DNA of 64,000 nt from Nostoc sp. S13 (GCF_029379315.1 NZ_JAQYWQ010000003.1:82489-146488); one strand, 5' to 3'; positions 52,598-63,386 are shown, counted from the stretch's first letter. The notes: a model not told the origin generated them from the letters alone. Made by a program: numbers and translations.

Positions 52598-55513
52598 CTA
52601 CGAATAAGCATCCATTGGCAGACAAGAACAAACAAAATTCCTGTCGCCAAAGGCTGAATCAATGCGACCGACAGCCGGCCAAAACTTATGTTCACGAGTC
52701 CAAGGCGCAGGATAAGCAGCTTGTTCACGAGAATAAGGATGCTGCCATTCTCCGACGATGAGACTTTCGGCGGTGTGGGGTGCGTTCTTCAAAACATTAT
52801 CTTGGATATCCACCTTGCCAACTTCTATTTCCCCGATTTCTTGGCGAATAGAAATCAACGCATTACAGAAACGATCCAACTCTTGCTTAGATTCACTTTC
52901 TGTAGGTTCCACCATGATTGTACCTGCTACGGGCCAAGAGACAGTCGGTGCATGGAAACCATAATCTATAAGCCGCTTGGCAACATCATCGATTTCGATC
53001 GCAGCCGATTTTTTGAGCGATCGTAAATCTAAAATACATTCATGGGCAACTAGACCATTTTTCCCCTGATACAAAACCGGATAGTACGATTCCAGTTTCT
53101 TGGCGATGTAGTTAGCGTTGAGAATTGCCACCTTAGTTGCTTGGGTTAAACCTGCTGCACCCATCATCGCAATGTACATCCAAGAAATCACCAAAATACT
53201 AGCACTACCCCAAGGCGCAGCAGCAACCGCACCAATTTGTGAGTGCTGAGTTGAGTTGTTGATAGTGACAACAGGGTGTCCAGGGAGAAATGGCACTAAA
53301 TGAGAGGCTACGCCAATGGGCCCCATACCAGGGCCACCGCCACCATGAGGAATACAGAAGGTTTTGTGTAGATTCAAATGACACACATCCGCGCCAATAT
53401 CCCCAGGACGGCAAATTCCCACTTGGGCATTCATATTTGCCCCATCCATGTAGACTTGTCCACCGTGACTATGGACAACAGCGCAGATTTCCTGAATTGG
53501 CTCCTCAAAAACACCGTGAGTTGAGGGATATGTCACCATTAAGGCAGCGAGTTTATTGCTGTGTTTTTCTGCCTTAGCCTTCAGGTCAGCAACGTCAATA
53601 TTACCTTGTGAGTCACAGGCAACTGCCACCACCTTCATTCCGCACATCACCGCACTTGCAGGGTTTGTTCCGTGTGCGGAAGAGGGAATCAAACAAACAT
53701 TACGGTGTGCTTCACCCCGATTTTCGTGATATTGGCGAATCACTAAAAGTCCGGCATATTCACCCTGAGAACCAGCATTTGGTTGCAGAGAAATTCCGGC
53801 AAAACCAGTAATTTCACTTAACCATGCCTCAAGTTGCTCAAACAGAATTTGATAACCTTGCGTTTGCGACACCGGGGCAAATGGATGAATCTTGCCAAAT
53901 TCCTCCCAAGTTACCGGAATCATCTCAGCAGTCGCATTCAACTTCATTGTGCATGACCCCAAAGGAATCATCGATGTAGTTAGCGACAAGTCCTTGCTTT
54001 CCAGCTTGTGCAGATAGCGCAACAACTCAGTTTCTGAGTGATAGCGGTTAAAAACTGGGTGGGTGAGATATGTACTTGTACGGGAGAGAGAGAGATGGGG
54101 AAGAGACGGACAAGTTAATTCTTCTAAAGTGAACGGTAAATCATCTGTACCAGCAAAAATCTGCCAGAGGTCGATTAAGTCTTCTGGTGTAGTTGTTTCG
54201 TCCAGCGAGATACCAACAGCAGTTGCATCAAAAACCCGCAGGTTAATTTGAAGTTGTTCGCTAGCTGCTAGGATATCTTTTAAATTGCGTCTTCCCAGTT
54301 CTACTCGCAGCGTATCAAAGAAATCTTTGGAACTGATGCTGTAACCCAAACGCTTCAGTCCTGCTGCTAGTAACACCGTCAAAGAGTGGATATTTTCCGC
54401 AATTTGCTTTAGTCCAGTCGGGCCATGATACACCGCGTACATACTCGCCATTACCGCCAGTAGCACCTGTGCAGTACAGATATTACTAGTAGCTTTTTCG
54501 CGGCGGATGTGCTGTTCGCGGGTTTGCAAAGCCAGACGCAATGCAAGCTTACCTTGGGCATCTTTTGATACTCCGACAATTCGTCCTGGAACCAGCCGCT
54601 TATACTCTTCCTTCGTCGCAAAGTATGCCGCATGAGGCCCCCCAAACCCCAACGGAATACCAAAACGCTGGGTGCTGCCGACAGCAATATCAGCGCCAAA
54701 TTCCCCAGGAGGGGTCAGCAAAGTTAAACTTAAAGGATCTGCTGCTACCGTTACCAATGCACCCTTAGCATGGGCTTTTTCTATAAAAGCGCGGTAGTCG
54801 TAAATGGTGCCATCACTTGCAGGATATTGCAGAACAGCCCCAAAAATTGGTTGATCAAAATCAAATGTTTGATGATCGCCGACAATGATCTTAATCCCTA
54901 ATGGTTTAGCCCGTGTTTGCAACACATCGATAGTTTGGGGATGGCAATCACTAGAGACGAAATAGGCATTTGCCTGATTTTTACAAACACCATAGCTTAG
55001 GCTCATCGCTTCAGCTGCTGCTGTGGCTTCATCGAGTAACGAGGCATTGGCGATTTCCAAACCTGTTAAGTCGATAATCAGGGTTTGGAAATTTAGCAGC
55101 GCTTCTAGTCGCCCTTGGGCAATTTCTGGCTGATAAGGAGTATAGGCAGTATACCAACCGGGGTTTTCTAGGATGTTGCGTCCAATCACTGGTGGGGTAA
55201 TACTGTCGTAATATCCCATACCAATGTATGAGCGGAAAACCTGATTTTTGGCAGCAACTTTTTTTAACGATGCCAGTGCTGCGTACTCACTTTCTGCTTC
55301 TGGTAACTTTAGAGGTTGCTTCAGCCGAATTGTCTGTGGGACTGTTTGGTCGATTAGGGCATCCAAGCTGGGAAACCCCAAAACCTTAAGCATTTGCTGG
55401 ATGTCATCAGAGTTAGGGCCAATGTGTCTTGGCGCAAAACTACTTAACTTTTGACTTTTTTCGTCCAGCACTTGCTGCTGATTAGACTTGAGAATAGGGG
55501 CGTTTAATACCAC
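52598..55513 (-). CDS. gcvP: Glycine dehydrogenase (P protein of glycine cleavage)
   Basis: 971 residues from GTG 55513 (GGAGAG 9 bases upstream). PLP-dependent decarboxylase, homodimeric type with both halves in one chain. The PLP-lysine region [20 protein letters not shown] (about residue 700) and the glycine-rich second segment are present; N-terminal FAPRHIGPN is typical. Releases CO2 from glycine and passes aminomethyl to GcvH, part of photorespiration in cyanobacteria. Distance to gcvH is 197 bases, filled with heptamer repeats, so it may have its own promoter. Confidence 0.98.
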   Translation of the reverse strand: MVLNAPILKSNQQQVLDEKSQKLSSFAPRHIGPNSDDIQQMLKVLGFPSLDALIDQTVPQTIRLKQPLKLPEAESEYAALASLKKVAAKNQVFRSYIGMGYYDSITPPVIGRNILENPGWYTAYTPYQPEIAQGRLEALLNFQTLIIDLTGLEIANASLLDEATAAAEAMSLSYGVCKNQANAYFVSSDCHPQTIDVLQTRAKPLGIKIIVGDHQTFDFDQPIFGAVLQYPASDGTIYDYRAFIEKAHAKGALVTVAADPLSLTLLTPPGEFGADIAVGSTQRFGIPLGFGGPHAAYFATKEEYKRLVPGRIVGVSKDAQGKLALRLALQTREQHIRREKATSNICTAQVLLAVMASMYAVYHGPTGLKQIAENIHSLTVLLAAGLKRLGYSISSKDFFDTLRVELGRRNLKDILAASEQLQINLRVFDATAVGISLDETTTPEDLIDLWQIFAGTDDLPFTLEELTCPSLPHLSLSRTSTYLTHPVFNRYHSETELLRYLHKLESKDLSLTTSMIPLGSCTMKLNATAEMIPVTWEEFGKIHPFAPVSQTQGYQILFEQLEAWLSEITGFAGISLQPNAGSQGEYAGLLVIRQYHENRGEAHRNVCLIPSSAHGTNPASAVMCGMKVVAVACDSQGNIDVADLKAKAEKHSNKLAALMVTYPSTHGVFEEPIQEICAVVHSHGGQVYMDGANMNAQVGICRPGDIGADVCHLNLHKTFCIPHGGGGPGMGPIGVASHLVPFLPGHPVVTINNSTQHSQIGAVAAAPWGSASILVISWMYIAMMGAAGLTQATKVAILNANYIAKKLESYYPVLYQGKNGLVAHECILDLRSLKKSAAIEIDDVAKRLIDYGFHAPTVSWPVAGTIMVEPTESESKQELDRFCNALISIRQEIGEIEVGKVDIQDNVLKNAPHTAESLIVGEWQHPYSREQAAYPAPWTREHKFWPAVGRIDSAFGDRNFVCSCLPMDAYS

Positions 55514-55599
55514 AAATTACTCTCCAGATGGTACTATTTCATATTTTGCAATAAATACTCATAATAAGTAGATGTAACTTTTCAGTTCATCTAAATTTC

Positions 55600-55715
55600 A
55601 TGACTTATCTTTGGGCAGAGTGGGAGATGAGGGAAATGGGAGAGACGAAGGAGATGAGGGAGAAAATTTTAACTTGTCCCCCTCATCGCCTACTCCCTAC
55701 TCCCTACTCCCTACT
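55600..55715. repeat. Repeat tracts between gcvP and gcvH
   Basis: GAGATGAGGGA/GGGAGA series (about 55612-55665) and CTACTCC heptamers (about 55688-55713). The latter run through the gcvH stop codon. Confidence 0.8.
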
Positions 55716-56100
55716 CCCCTTCTACCAGGGCGCGATACTCATCTGCTGTCAAGGCATCCTCAACTTCGCCAGGGTCATTGACACGCACTTTCAAAAACCA
55801 CCCTTCGCCATAGGGGTCTTCTGATACTTCTTCAGGAGAATTAATTAAGGCTTCATTGCGTTCTATAACTGTGCCTGTCACAGGTGAATTCAGTTCTTCA
55901 ACGGCTTTCACTGATTCAATTGTGCCAAAGTTTTCTCCTCTGATAAGAGCGTCGCCAATTTCTGGCAGTTCCAAAAAGACGATATCACCCAATTCATGTA
56001 CGGCAAATTCAGTAATGCCAATGGTGCCAATTTCGCCATCTAGTCGCACATATTCATGAGAATCCAGGTATCTGAAATCTTGAGGGTATTCAAAAGACAT
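55711..56100 (-). CDS. gcvH: Glycine cleavage H protein
   Basis: 129 residues. Lipoyl domain with the lipoylated Lys in [18 protein letters not shown] (about residue 62). Carries aminomethyl between GcvP, GcvT and the L protein. AGAGGAAG precedes the ATG at good spacing. The last codons (EGE, stop) are made by the heptamer repeat AGGGGAGTAG, so the original C terminus may have been overwritten; the length remains normal for the family. Confidence 0.97.
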   Translation of the reverse strand: MSFEYPQDFRYLDSHEYVRLDGEIGTIGITEFAVHELGDIVFLELPEIGDALIRGENFGTIESVKAVEELNSPVTGTVIERNEALINSPEEVSEDPYGEGWFLKVRVNDPGEVEDALTADEYRALVEGE

Positions 56101-56225
56101 ATCACTTCCTCTCCCTTATCAAAAAAATTATTACCCCAATAGTCATCCAACCCATATCTGGTAATAAACCTTACTGTAGATTGAGTAACTTACAACACAT
56201 TATTCCTCAAAAACCTTGGCGCTTA

Positions 56226-57362
56226 TCAGTTGGTGACACGATTTTTTGACCGATAAAAGGGACGTTTAACTACAACTGCTGGATAAGCTTTACCGCGAAT
56301 TTCAACTTCTACCTGCTGAGTGACAGTTGCTAACTGGGTGGAAACGTAGGCTAAGGCAATGGGATAACCAAGTGTGGGCGACAGAGTGCCACTGGTAACT
56401 TCTCCCACAATTTTACCTGCGGATAACACTTGATAGCCGTGACGGGCAATGTTACGTCCTGCGGTTTGCAAACCTACCAATCGGCGCTGCACTCCAACAG
56501 CTTTTTGCTGTGCTAAAATTTCCCGACCAATAAAATCGCCTTTGGTATCTAAGTGAACTAGCCATCCCAAACCTGCTTCTAAGGGTGTGGTGGTGTCATC
56601 GATATCTTGTCCGTAAAGTGCCATTGCCGCTTCTAGCCGCAAGGTGTCTCTCGCACCGAGTCCACAGGGGATAACACCAGCATTATGAAGACTTTGCCAC
56701 AATTCTACTCCCACATCTGGATCTACCATCACCTCAAAGCCATCTTCGCCGGTGTAACCTGTGCGGGCGAGGAAAGCAGGTTTACCTAGCAGCGTTGCTT
56801 CTAAATGTCCGAAGGCTTTGATTGGTTGTAAGTCTTCTTGCACTAATGCCTGGAGATATTTAATCGCTTTTGGCCCTTGCACAGCAATTAAGACTTTATC
56901 TGGTGAAAGGTCTTGGAATTGCAGTTTATCCAAGTCAAGATGTTGCAATAGCCATGCTTTATCTTTACTGGAGGTTGCCGCATTAACTATGATAAATGCT
57001 CTTTGTGTCCCAGTGGCGTCTTCACCTTGATAATAGACAATGATGTCGTCAATAATTCCGGCTTGGGGATTTAACAATACAGTGTATTGTGCTTGACCGG
57101 TTTGCAAACGACTCAAGTCTGAAGGCACTAGAGGCTGGAGTTGGGAAATGAGATTTTTACCTTGGAGGGTAAATTTGCCCATGTGGGAAATATCGAACAT
57201 TCCGGCTGTATTTCTTACAGCCTCGTGTTCGCGGCTAATGCCACTAAATTGGACGGGCATTTCCCAACCGCCAAAGCTGGTAAGGCGGGCTTTGAGTTCT
57301 ACACCTAGTTGATATAAAGGGGTTCGCGCCAAAGATTGGGCGTTGTCTTCTTGATTAGCCAC
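56226..57362 (-). CDS. gcvT: Aminomethyltransferase (T protein of glycine cleavage)
   Basis: 378 residues from GTG 57362. The GcvT/YgfZ folate-binding fold is recognised by [37 protein letters not shown] and [19 protein letters not shown] (catalytic Asp region). Transfers the methylene group from GcvH to tetrahydrofolate, releasing ammonia. First of the order gcvT-gcvH-gcvP; no glycine riboswitch signature seen in the 290 bases before it. Confidence 0.97.
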   Translation of the reverse strand: MANQEDNAQSLARTPLYQLGVELKARLTSFGGWEMPVQFSGISREHEAVRNTAGMFDISHMGKFTLQGKNLISQLQPLVPSDLSRLQTGQAQYTVLLNPQAGIIDDIIVYYQGEDATGTQRAFIIVNAATSSKDKAWLLQHLDLDKLQFQDLSPDKVLIAVQGPKAIKYLQALVQEDLQPIKAFGHLEATLLGKPAFLARTGYTGEDGFEVMVDPDVGVELWQSLHNAGVIPCGLGARDTLRLEAAMALYGQDIDDTTTPLEAGLGWLVHLDTKGDFIGREILAQQKAVGVQRRLVGLQTAGRNIARHGYQVLSAGKIVGEVTSGTLSPTLGYPIALAYVSTQLATVTQQVEVEIRGKAYPAVVVKRPFYRSKNRVTN

Positions 57363-57439
57363 AGGTAATTATTTTGCGATCGCACCTCAACATCTATCAT
57401 CCTAAGAGATGCTTTCTGCTTTTACAGACTTGTATATCG

Positions 57440-57600
<161 letters not shown>

Positions 57601-57654
57601 CTGTAAGCTTTAATAGTTAATGGTGGAAGTGTTGAGATTTATTAAGAAGAGATT

Positions 57655-58152
57655 ATGAAATATTGGCAACAGTTAGCTAGCTTTGTCTTAGCTATGGTTC
57701 TTTTTTTGTTTCCCCTATCGGCGCAAGCTGCAAGTTCTTCGAGTATTACCCGTTCTGTGGGTAATGATGAATTGAAGGGCAAGGATTACTCTGGTCAAAG
57801 TTTAATTGGCACTGAGTTTACTAATCTCAAGTTAGAGAATGCTAATTTTAGCAATGCTAACTTACGTGGTGGCGTGTTTAACGGTAGCGTATTGGAGGGA
57901 GTAAATCTGCATGGTGCTGATTTTAGTGAAGGCATAGCCTATCTAACAAGGTTTAAGGATGCTGATTTAAGTGATGCTGTGTTGACCGATGCAATGATGC
58001 TGCGTTCTAGTTTTGATGGCGTGGATATCACAGGTGCTGATTTTACAAATGCAATTTTAGATGGAATACAAGTGAAAAAACTTTGTGTTGCGGCAAGTGG
58101 TGTGAATTCTAAAACTGGTGTTGATACTCGTAAGTCTTTAGGATGTAAGTAG
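57655..58152 (+). CDS. Exported pentapeptide-repeat protein (thylakoid-lumen type)
   Basis: 165 residues. Signal peptide (about 1-26, ending SAQAA). Pentapeptide repeats A(N/D)LxX from about 40 to 130 form a right-handed quadrilateral helix. Two Cys in the conserved tail ([11 protein letters not shown] ... SLGC) may form a disulfide, as in lumenal TL15/TL17-like proteins. Exact role unknown. Weak ribosome site, ATG at 57655. Confidence 0.87.
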   Translation: MKYWQQLASFVLAMVLFLFPLSAQAASSSSITRSVGNDELKGKDYSGQSLIGTEFTNLKLENANFSNANLRGGVFNGSVLEGVNLHGADFSEGIAYLTRFKDADLSDAVLTDAMMLRSSFDGVDITGADFTNAILDGIQVKKLCVAASGVNSKTGVDTRKSLGCK

Positions 58153-58343
58153 AATCTAACCCCTTCTTCGCTGGTGAAGAGGGGGATGTTTTTTTGAACC
58201 GCAGAGGATGCCGAGGGAGCAAGAATCTTGTTTCTCATCTGATATATTTGCTTTCACTGAGATGCTCGTGATTTCCACAAATGAAGGGTTATGGTGTAGT
58301 CTTGCTAGAAAGGTGCGTTCGCGTAGCGTGCCGGAGGCGATCG

Positions 58344-60236
58344 CTAGTGATATGTTTCTCTTAAAAAGCTGGCATAATTTGCCCGAACCGTCATAGTAGT
58401 GGGATGACTTACACCTAAAGTCCGTTCACAAATTGTCAAAGCTTGCTCAAACAAGGGTTTGGCTTTTTTATAGCGTCTTGTATTACGGTAGAGGGCTGCG
58501 AGATTGTTCAGGCTAATGGCGACATCGGGATGGTTGTCTCCCAGCAAGCGTTTACTCAGTTTTAAAGCTTGCTGATACAAGGGTTCGGCTTCGTTATAGC
58601 GTCCTGTAGATTCGTAGAGTTGTGCTAAATTGTTCAGGCTAGTGCCAACATCGATATGTTCTTCTCCCAGCAGGCGTTTTCTCAGTTTTAATGCTTGCTT
58701 AAGCAAAGGTTCGGCTTCTTTGTAGCGTCCTGTATAACAGTGCAATGCTGCTAAATTATTCAGGGTAGTGGCCACATGGGGATGTTCTTTTCCCACCAGG
58801 CGTTTCCACAGTTCTAAAGCTTGCTGATACAAAAGTTCGGCTTTGCTATATTGTCCTGTAGATTCGTAGACTAATGCTAAATAGCTCAGGTTAGTGGCGA
58901 CATCGGTATGTTCTTCTCCCAGCAAGCGTTTTCTCAGTTCTAAAGCTTGCTCAAGCAAGGGTTCGGCTTCGCTGTAGCGTCCTGTAGATTCGTAGATTCT
59001 TGCTAAATTATTCAGGCTAGTGGCGACATCAAGATGGTTCTCTCCCAGCAAACGTTTTCTGAGTTCTAAAGCTTGCTGATACAAAGGTTCAGCTTCGCTG
59101 TAGCGTCCTGTAGATTCGTAAAGTCTTGCTAAATTGTTCAGATTAACAACGACATCGGAATGTTCTAAACCAAAACGATTTTGAGTCAGTTCTACACACT
59201 GTTGCAACCAAGGTTCTGCTTGCTGATAAAGTCCTTGACCTTGATAAAACCAGGCTAATTTGGTAAACAGAATAATTAGATTTTCATCGCCCAGATACTG
59301 CCATAGGTGGGTTGCAACTTCTGTAATGTGCGGGATATGTGGAGTGAGGTTGAGAATATCTTCAGGGTTAGGCTGTTGCGGAATTAGCTTTGCTATTTCT
59401 AGCATCATCGCGGCAAATTTAGTTTTTACTTCATCCGCTTCACTTGACTTATCCAACTTAATTTGGAAAAGTTGCCGAATCAGTGGATTTAGACGAAAAA
59501 TTTCTTTAGTTTCCCGTTGTAGCAAATGCAATTCCAGTAAATCGGCTATGGCTTTCTCATTGAGTTCTTGTTTTTTTTCATCTTCTATGGTCTCAACAGA
59601 TAAGGGAATGTCAGTTAATGCACACAAACTTAGCAAACAGCCAAAGTTTTGTGCATTCTCATCTAGATATTCCCAACTCAATTCAAAAGCTTCAGCTAGA
59701 CCGGATTCATAATCCATCAATGAGTTAGGATTGATTAGTGATTCATGTTCCAGTCGCTTTTTCTCTAGCTGCATCAGCAGTGTTTCCAGAGACAAATCTG
59801 GTATTTTGTCCAGATATCGCCCCACTAACTCTAAGGCTAAAGGCAAATATCGTAAAAATTTACAAATTCTTCTTGCAACCCAAGCTTCTTGTTGCAGTCG
59901 TTCCCGAACCACCAGCGATTTTAATAATTTCATCGCCGCCAATGGTTTGAGGACATCCAATTCGCTATTATATTTCGCTGTCAGGTAAGCTTGTAACTTT
60001 TTTACTTTGCCGCGATTGTTGGAAATAGCTAACTCAAGATAATTCTGGGCGAACTTGTCATAAACCTCACCCATCCACTTTCTAAAAGCAGCAACATCAA
60101 CATTTAATTCGCTGGCAAGTTGAGCATCATTTTTACCTAAATTTTGATTATTAAAATACTTTGCAAAAGCTGCCGTTTGCTCTAGAGATAAGCCATGAGT
60201 AGCAGCTTCTTTAGCTAGAAAATTACCCCATTGCAT
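58344..60236 (-). CDS. STAND-like TPR protein with deleted P-loop region
   Basis: 630 residues from ATG 60236 (MQWGNFLAKEAATHGLSLEQ), the same start as in the paralogue at 63252; the longer frame to 60356 is not supported. The helical N-terminal effector-like domain (1-90) leads, after YNSELD, straight to VLKPLAAMKLLKSLV. The paralogue has about 166 more residues there, with Walker A and B. The C-terminal part of NB-ARC (LPLALELVGRYLD) and about ten TPR_12 units of 42 residues (EAEPLYQQALELRKRLLGE) are kept. It cannot bind ATP in the normal way. Deletion is in frame, so a product may be made. Confidence 0.85.
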   Translation of the reverse strand: MQWGNFLAKEAATHGLSLEQTAAFAKYFNNQNLGKNDAQLASELNVDVAAFRKWMGEVYDKFAQNYLELAISNNRGKVKKLQAYLTAKYNSELDVLKPLAAMKLLKSLVVRERLQQEAWVARRICKFLRYLPLALELVGRYLDKIPDLSLETLLMQLEKKRLEHESLINPNSLMDYESGLAEAFELSWEYLDENAQNFGCLLSLCALTDIPLSVETIEDEKKQELNEKAIADLLELHLLQRETKEIFRLNPLIRQLFQIKLDKSSEADEVKTKFAAMMLEIAKLIPQQPNPEDILNLTPHIPHITEVATHLWQYLGDENLIILFTKLAWFYQGQGLYQQAEPWLQQCVELTQNRFGLEHSDVVVNLNNLARLYESTGRYSEAEPLYQQALELRKRLLGENHLDVATSLNNLARIYESTGRYSEAEPLLEQALELRKRLLGEEHTDVATNLSYLALVYESTGQYSKAELLYQQALELWKRLVGKEHPHVATTLNNLAALHCYTGRYKEAEPLLKQALKLRKRLLGEEHIDVGTSLNNLAQLYESTGRYNEAEPLYQQALKLSKRLLGDNHPDVAISLNNLAALYRNTRRYKKAKPLFEQALTICERTLGVSHPTTMTVRANYASFLRETYH

Positions 60237-60364
60237 AAACAGCTTGTAAAGTTTATGTTTAATTATACTTTGTCTCCATTTGCAAATCTTCCCTCTTGGG
60301 CGTAGAAAGACCATCTGCATAGGAACATTTACAAACAATAGGTTGCCGTTAAACATCGCTATTT

Positions 60365-60432
60365 GAGCTTTTGAAGGTAGAGGTTGAGCCTCTGAATCTG
60401 GAAGTTACACCTTTGAACCTCGAAGTTGCACC
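60365..60432 (+). repeat. Three to four 21-bp repeats
   Basis: Units like GAAGTTACACCTTTGAACCTC, 21 bases each, related to the end-of-window array at 63865-64000. In one frame they give heptads (VEPLNLE, VTPLNLE). Confidence 0.75.
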
Positions 60433-60503
60433 TTACTTAAGAAGGGAACATGAGAATCGAACCGCAGAGGCGCAGAGAAGTCAGTGCGTTGCAGGGGTTT
60501 CCA

Positions 60504-60564
60504 CGCCACTTGCTACAACGGGGAACCCGTCCAACGCAGTGGCTCCCCGTTGTAGCAAGTGGCG
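60504..60564. repeat. Perfect 21-bp-arm inverted repeat
   Basis: GCCACTTGCTACAACGGGGA (with one more C outside) at 60504-60524 is the exact reverse complement of 60544-60564; the loop is 19 bases. Single arms or shortened versions appear near 29470 and 46255. Confidence 0.93.
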
Positions 60565-60719
60565 CGACACGGAGAAAGAGATTAAAAGGGAGCGATCGCC
60601 ATTTGAAGTGAGAATTGATGAGCGATCGCTGCTAAAATTTAAACTACAACTGTTGTGTCGCATCCATTTGGTATGATTTTGTGAAAGGGTGCGTTCGCGT
60701 AGCGTGCCGGAGGCAATCG

Positions 60720-61838
60720 TTAGCGATATGCTTTTCTTAAAAACCTTGCATAACTTCCCCGAACCATTATTGTATCGGGATGACCTACACCTAAAGTACG
60801 CTCACAAATTGCTAAAGCTTGCTCAAATAAGGGTTTGCCTTCACTGAAGCGTCCTGTAGAACAGTAGAGTCCGGCGAGATTGTTTAAGCTAGTGGCAACA
60901 TCAGGATGGTTGTCTCCCAGCAAGCGTTTCCAAAGTTCTAAAGCTTGCAGATGCAGGAGTTCGGCTTTGCTGTGGCATCCTGTAGAACAGTAGAGTACTG
61001 CGAGATTGTTCAAGCTATTAGCGACATCGGGATGGTCATCTCCCAGCAAACGTTTTCTGAGTTCTAAAGCTTGCTGAAACAACGGTTCGGCTTCGTTGTA
61101 GCGTCCTGTAAAACAGTAGAGTCCTGCTAGATTGTTCAGGTTAATGGCAATATCGAGATGGTTATCTCCCAGTAGGTGTTTTTTTAGTTCTAAAGCTTGC
61201 TGTAAAAACAGTTCGGCTTCGCTGTAACGTCCTGTAGATTTATAAAGTAATGCTAAATTGCTCAAGCTATTGGCGACATCGAGATGGTTATCTCCCAGCA
61301 GGCGTTGTCTTAGTTCTAAAGCTTGCAAATACAGGGGTTCGGCTTCGGTGTAGCGTCCTGTATAACGGTAGAGTTCTGCCAGATTGTTCAAGCTAGTGGC
61401 GACAATAAGATGGTTGTCTCCCAGCAGGTGTTTACTCAGTTCTAAAGCTTGCAAATACAAGGGTTCGGCTTCGGTGTAGCGTCCTGTATAACGATAAAGT
61501 TCTGCCAGATTGTTCAGGCTAGTGGCAATATCGAAATGTTCCAAACCCAGACGATTTTCAGCAATTTTTACACACTGCTGCAACCAAGGTTCTGCTTGCT
61601 GATAAAGCCCTTGACCTTGATAAAACCAGCCTAAACCTGTGAACGGTCTGATTAAATCCTCGTCGCTGAGATATTGGGATAGATAGGTTGCAACTTCTGC
61701 AATATGGGGAATAGCAAGAGTGAGGTTGAGAATATCTTCACGATTAGGCTGTTGAGAAATTGTCTGTGCCACCTCTACCATCTGCGCTGCAAAAGCAGTT
61801 TTTACCTCATCTGCATTACTTAACTCATCCAACTTCAT
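60720..61838 (-). CDS. TPR half of a split NB-ARC/TPR gene
   Basis: 372 codons from an internal ATG (MKLDELSNADEVKTAFAAQM). It contains eight to nine TPR_12 units of 42 residues. Reading upstream in the same frame, WQSKGIYQLHPLIRQFFQ precedes it and would join the end of the NB-ARC half (RKLHLIQ) if the 141-bp element at 61894-62034 were removed. The intact paralogue reads through the same region without a break. Probably not translated on its own, as no ribosome site is obvious before the ATG. Confidence 0.85.
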   Translation of the reverse strand: MKLDELSNADEVKTAFAAQMVEVAQTISQQPNREDILNLTLAIPHIAEVATYLSQYLSDEDLIRPFTGLGWFYQGQGLYQQAEPWLQQCVKIAENRLGLEHFDIATSLNNLAELYRYTGRYTEAEPLYLQALELSKHLLGDNHLIVATSLNNLAELYRYTGRYTEAEPLYLQALELRQRLLGDNHLDVANSLSNLALLYKSTGRYSEAELFLQQALELKKHLLGDNHLDIAINLNNLAGLYCFTGRYNEAEPLFQQALELRKRLLGDDHPDVANSLNNLAVLYCSTGCHSKAELLHLQALELWKRLLGDNHPDVATSLNNLAGLYCSTGRFSEGKPLFEQALAICERTLGVGHPDTIMVRGSYARFLRKAYR

Positions 61839-61893
61839 TTGGAAAAATTGCCGAATCAGTGGATGTAGTTGATAAATTCCTTTACTTTGCCAT

Positions 61894-62034
61894 TAGACTT
61901 ATCCACAAATAAACCTCAAAATAGCTGAAACCCTTACATAGCTGGCTTTTTAGCTTATATAAAACAGGAACCTCTAAAACCCTCTCCAGAGCTAGGTTTC
62001 AGCCAAATAAAGTTCTCATTTCCGGATAAGTCTA
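61894..62034. mobile_element. 141-bp miniature element interrupting the NB-ARC/TPR gene
   Basis: Ends TAGACTTATCC (61894-61904) and GGATAAGTCTA (62024-62034) are perfect 11-bp inverted repeats, extended imperfectly (ACAAATAAACC against GGAAATGAGAA). Its terminal TAG makes the stop of the upstream half. One A appears duplicated or added at the junction, so frame is also lost. Confidence 0.92.
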
Positions 62035-63252
62035 TTGTATTAAATGCAGTTTCCGCAACTCAGCTATAGCTTTCTCCCAGAGTTCTTGTTCATCGTCATC
62101 TTCTATCGCTTCTACATATAAGGGAATGTCAGCCAAAGCATACAAACTCAGCCAACAGCCAACACCTTGTGCATTTTCATCCAACTGTTCCCAACTCAAT
62201 GCAAAAGCTTCAGCTACGCCGTATTGATAACGCATCAATGGGTTAGCCTTAGCTATTGCTTCGTGTTCCAGTCGCTTTTTCTCTAGCCGCTTCAGCAGTT
62301 TTTCCAGAGACAAATCTGGCATTGTATCCAGATATCGCCCCACCAACTCTAATGCCAAAGGCAAATATCCCAAAAATTTACAAATTTTTCTCGCAACCCA
62401 AGGTTCGCTTTTCAGTCGTTCTCTATCAACCAGCGATTTTAATAATTTCATCGCCGCCAATGGTTTGAGAACACCCAAAGGTAATTGCGGCAAAGTTCTA
62501 TCAAACCCCAGGCGCGTTGTCAGCAATACTTTAAACTGGGGTGATTCCGGGGGTAGATACGGCTGAACCTGTATTTTGTAGTCGGTGACATCATCAAACA
62601 CCAGCAGTACTTCACCTTGTTGCCAATTTTGCCAGCAGTATCTCAGCCTATCTACTAATTCCCAGTCGTCCGGTGCAATAAGTTTAAATTTCAATTGGGC
62701 AAATCTGAGAATCTGAATTCCGACATCAATTCCCTGTGCAGATAACCAGCAAACCCCGCCTTGATAATTTTCCAAATGCTGTTTGGCGTATTGGGTAGCG
62801 AGTTCAGTTTTGCCTACTCCACCCATACCCGCCACAGCTGCAATTGCAACTTGCCGAGATGTTTGTAATTGCTGGTGCAGGTTTTGTAATTCCGCCTCAT
62901 GCCCCACAAATTTTTCAAATGGAACAGCAGGGGGAATATTTTCATATATCTCCTTAACTGTGGGGTGGGCATCTTGCCCGCCATTATATTTCGCTGTCAG
63001 GCAAGCCCGTAACTTTTCTAGCTTACCCCGGCTTTCAGAACTGGCTAACTCAGGATAACTCTGGGCGAATTTGTCATAAATCTCAGTCATCCGCTTTTTG
63101 AAAGCAGCCGCACCGATGTTCAACTCGCTGGCAAGTTTTGCCTCACTCTTCCCTGAGTTTTCAGTCTTCAATCGCTCTACAAAAGCTGCCGTTTGCTCTG
63201 GGGATAAACTATGAATAGCAGCTTCGTTGGCTAGAAAATCAGCCCATTGCAT
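62032..63252 (-). CDS. NB-ARC half of a split STAND gene
   Basis: 406 residues from ATG 63252. N-terminal helical domain (1-90), linker, then NB-ARC ATPase: Walker A GMGGVGKT (142-149), Walker B VLLVFDDVTD (about 215-224), LTTRLGFDR sensor region and LPLALELVGRYLD. The chain ends RKLHLIQ at a TAG contributed by the inserted element. With the downstream half it would be about 800 residues, a typical cyanobacterial STAND protein (NB-ARC with TPR sensor), a class that includes anti-phage and programmed-death regulators. As it stands, the ATPase lacks its sensor. Confidence 0.9.
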   Translation of the reverse strand: MQWADFLANEAAIHSLSPEQTAAFVERLKTENSGKSEAKLASELNIGAAAFKKRMTEIYDKFAQSYPELASSESRGKLEKLRACLTAKYNGGQDAHPTVKEIYENIPPAVPFEKFVGHEAELQNLHQQLQTSRQVAIAAVAGMGGVGKTELATQYAKQHLENYQGGVCWLSAQGIDVGIQILRFAQLKFKLIAPDDWELVDRLRYCWQNWQQGEVLLVFDDVTDYKIQVQPYLPPESPQFKVLLTTRLGFDRTLPQLPLGVLKPLAAMKLLKSLVDRERLKSEPWVARKICKFLGYLPLALELVGRYLDTMPDLSLEKLLKRLEKKRLEHEAIAKANPLMRYQYGVAEAFALSWEQLDENAQGVGCWLSLYALADIPLYVEAIEDDDEQELWEKAIAELRKLHLIQ

Positions 63253-63386
63253 AGACAGCTTGTGAGATTTCTTCTCGATTCTACTTAATTTCTACCTTCT
63301 GTCTACTTTGTCTCCATTTCTAGGGAATCTCTTCTTCTTCTGGCAGAAATACCATTTGCATAGAAACATTAAAAAGAGGTTCAGCC

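Noticed and set aside
60237..60356. N-terminal extension of the first STAND/TPR gene
   Set aside because: The paralogue starts at the equivalent of position 60236, and the extension is homologous to its non-coding 5' flank.
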